DNA of 42,726 nucleotides, from the NCBI RefSeq assembly GCF_006385785.1, contig NZ_VFSH01000016.1, positions 1 through 42,726 of the forward strand, given 5' to 3'. Below the pieces are notes generated by a model. That model saw nothing but the letters and a program-made list of their open reading frames with translations. It was not told where the DNA came from and did not search any database. Position numbers and translations under genes: made by a program. Shown piece by piece: positions 42,662 to 42,726 of the stretch (position 1 is its first letter; every line of letters starts with the position of its first letter). Source of the DNA: Streptococcus shenyangsis. Lineage in GTDB: Bacteria > Bacillota > Bacilli > Lactobacillales > Streptococcaceae.

Positions 42662-42726
42662 ATGAAATTAACTTATGATGATAAAGTTCAGATCTATGAA
42701 CTTAGAAAACAAGGATATAGCTTAGA
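42662..42726 (+). CDS. IS3-family transposase OrfA, N-terminal 21 codons only
   Basis: Partial frame MKLTYDDKVQIYELRKQGYS and on, cut by the window end. Same as the left copy apart from R for K and L for I. No exposed ribosome-binding site. Confidence 0.75.
   Translation, partial: MKLTYDDKVQIYELRKQGYSL

Larger units (their letters stand above)
42606..42726 (+). mobile_element. IS3-family insertion sequence, terminal 121 bp (right copy)
   Basis: Begins TGAACTGCACCCC and runs off the right edge. It differs from the left copy at two positions, giving Lys/Arg and Ile/Leu changes in the transposase start. It is oriented opposite to the left copy, so the IS bodies point outwards from the window. 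Confidence 0.85.

Overview
The window is chromosomal DNA of a mitis-group Streptococcus, close to S. pneumoniae, S. mitis or S. oralis. The evidence is two BOX repeats specific to this group, YSIRK/LPXTG surface enzymes, and a housekeeping gene order (cdaA-cdaR-glmM-DUF1149-degV-dapB-cca-ABC-F, then mntE and caxP/mgtA) that matches the pneumococcal chromosome as I remember it. Both ends lie inside the first codons of the same IS3-family transposase, in inverted orientation. The window is therefore probably one assembly contig broken at a multicopy IS.

Layout. 1-127: IS end. 292-23195: three giant cell-wall-anchored glycosidase genes, all on the minus strand: a GH2 beta-galactosidase (BgaA type, 2391 aa), a GH20+GH84 double hexosaminidase with several F5/8C modules (2760 aa), and a GH101 endo-alpha-N-acetylgalactosaminidase (2310 aa) with an apparently intact V8-like serine protease domain near its N-terminus. 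All three have a YSIRK signal, a shared post-signal LPxD motif, shared EVPEF/GGVN C-terminal repeats, an LPXTG anchor and a CcpA cre-like site just upstream. 23553-27610 (minus): yaaA, a 54-aa membrane protein, a 531-aa membrane protein, a small deformylase paralogue and a Nu-class GST-like protein. 27623-31810: two divergent metal exporters, a P-type Ca/Mn ATPase under a yybP-ykoY (Mn2+) riboswitch and the CDF exporter MntE. 31848-40134 (minus): ABC-F protein, CCA-adding enzyme, DapB, DegV, DUF1149, GlmM, CdaR, CdaA. 40248-41392: a BOX element and a ferredoxin/flavodoxin-NADP reductase. 41432-42726: an IS-end remnant, a two-gene cassette (small membrane protein plus secreted protein) with its own promoter and cre site, and the second IS end.

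How it fits together. The glycosidase block looks like a surface machine for stripping host glycoproteins: BgaA removes terminal beta-galactose, the GH20/GH84 enzyme removes the exposed beta-GlcNAc, the GH101 enzyme releases core-1 O-glycans, and the fused protease could cut the exposed polypeptide. The cre sites suggest joint repression when preferred sugar is present. The most unusual items are the protease-GH101 fusion, the GH20-GH84 fusion, the shared modular ends of the three proteins, and the uncharacterised secreted-protein cassette beside the right-hand IS.
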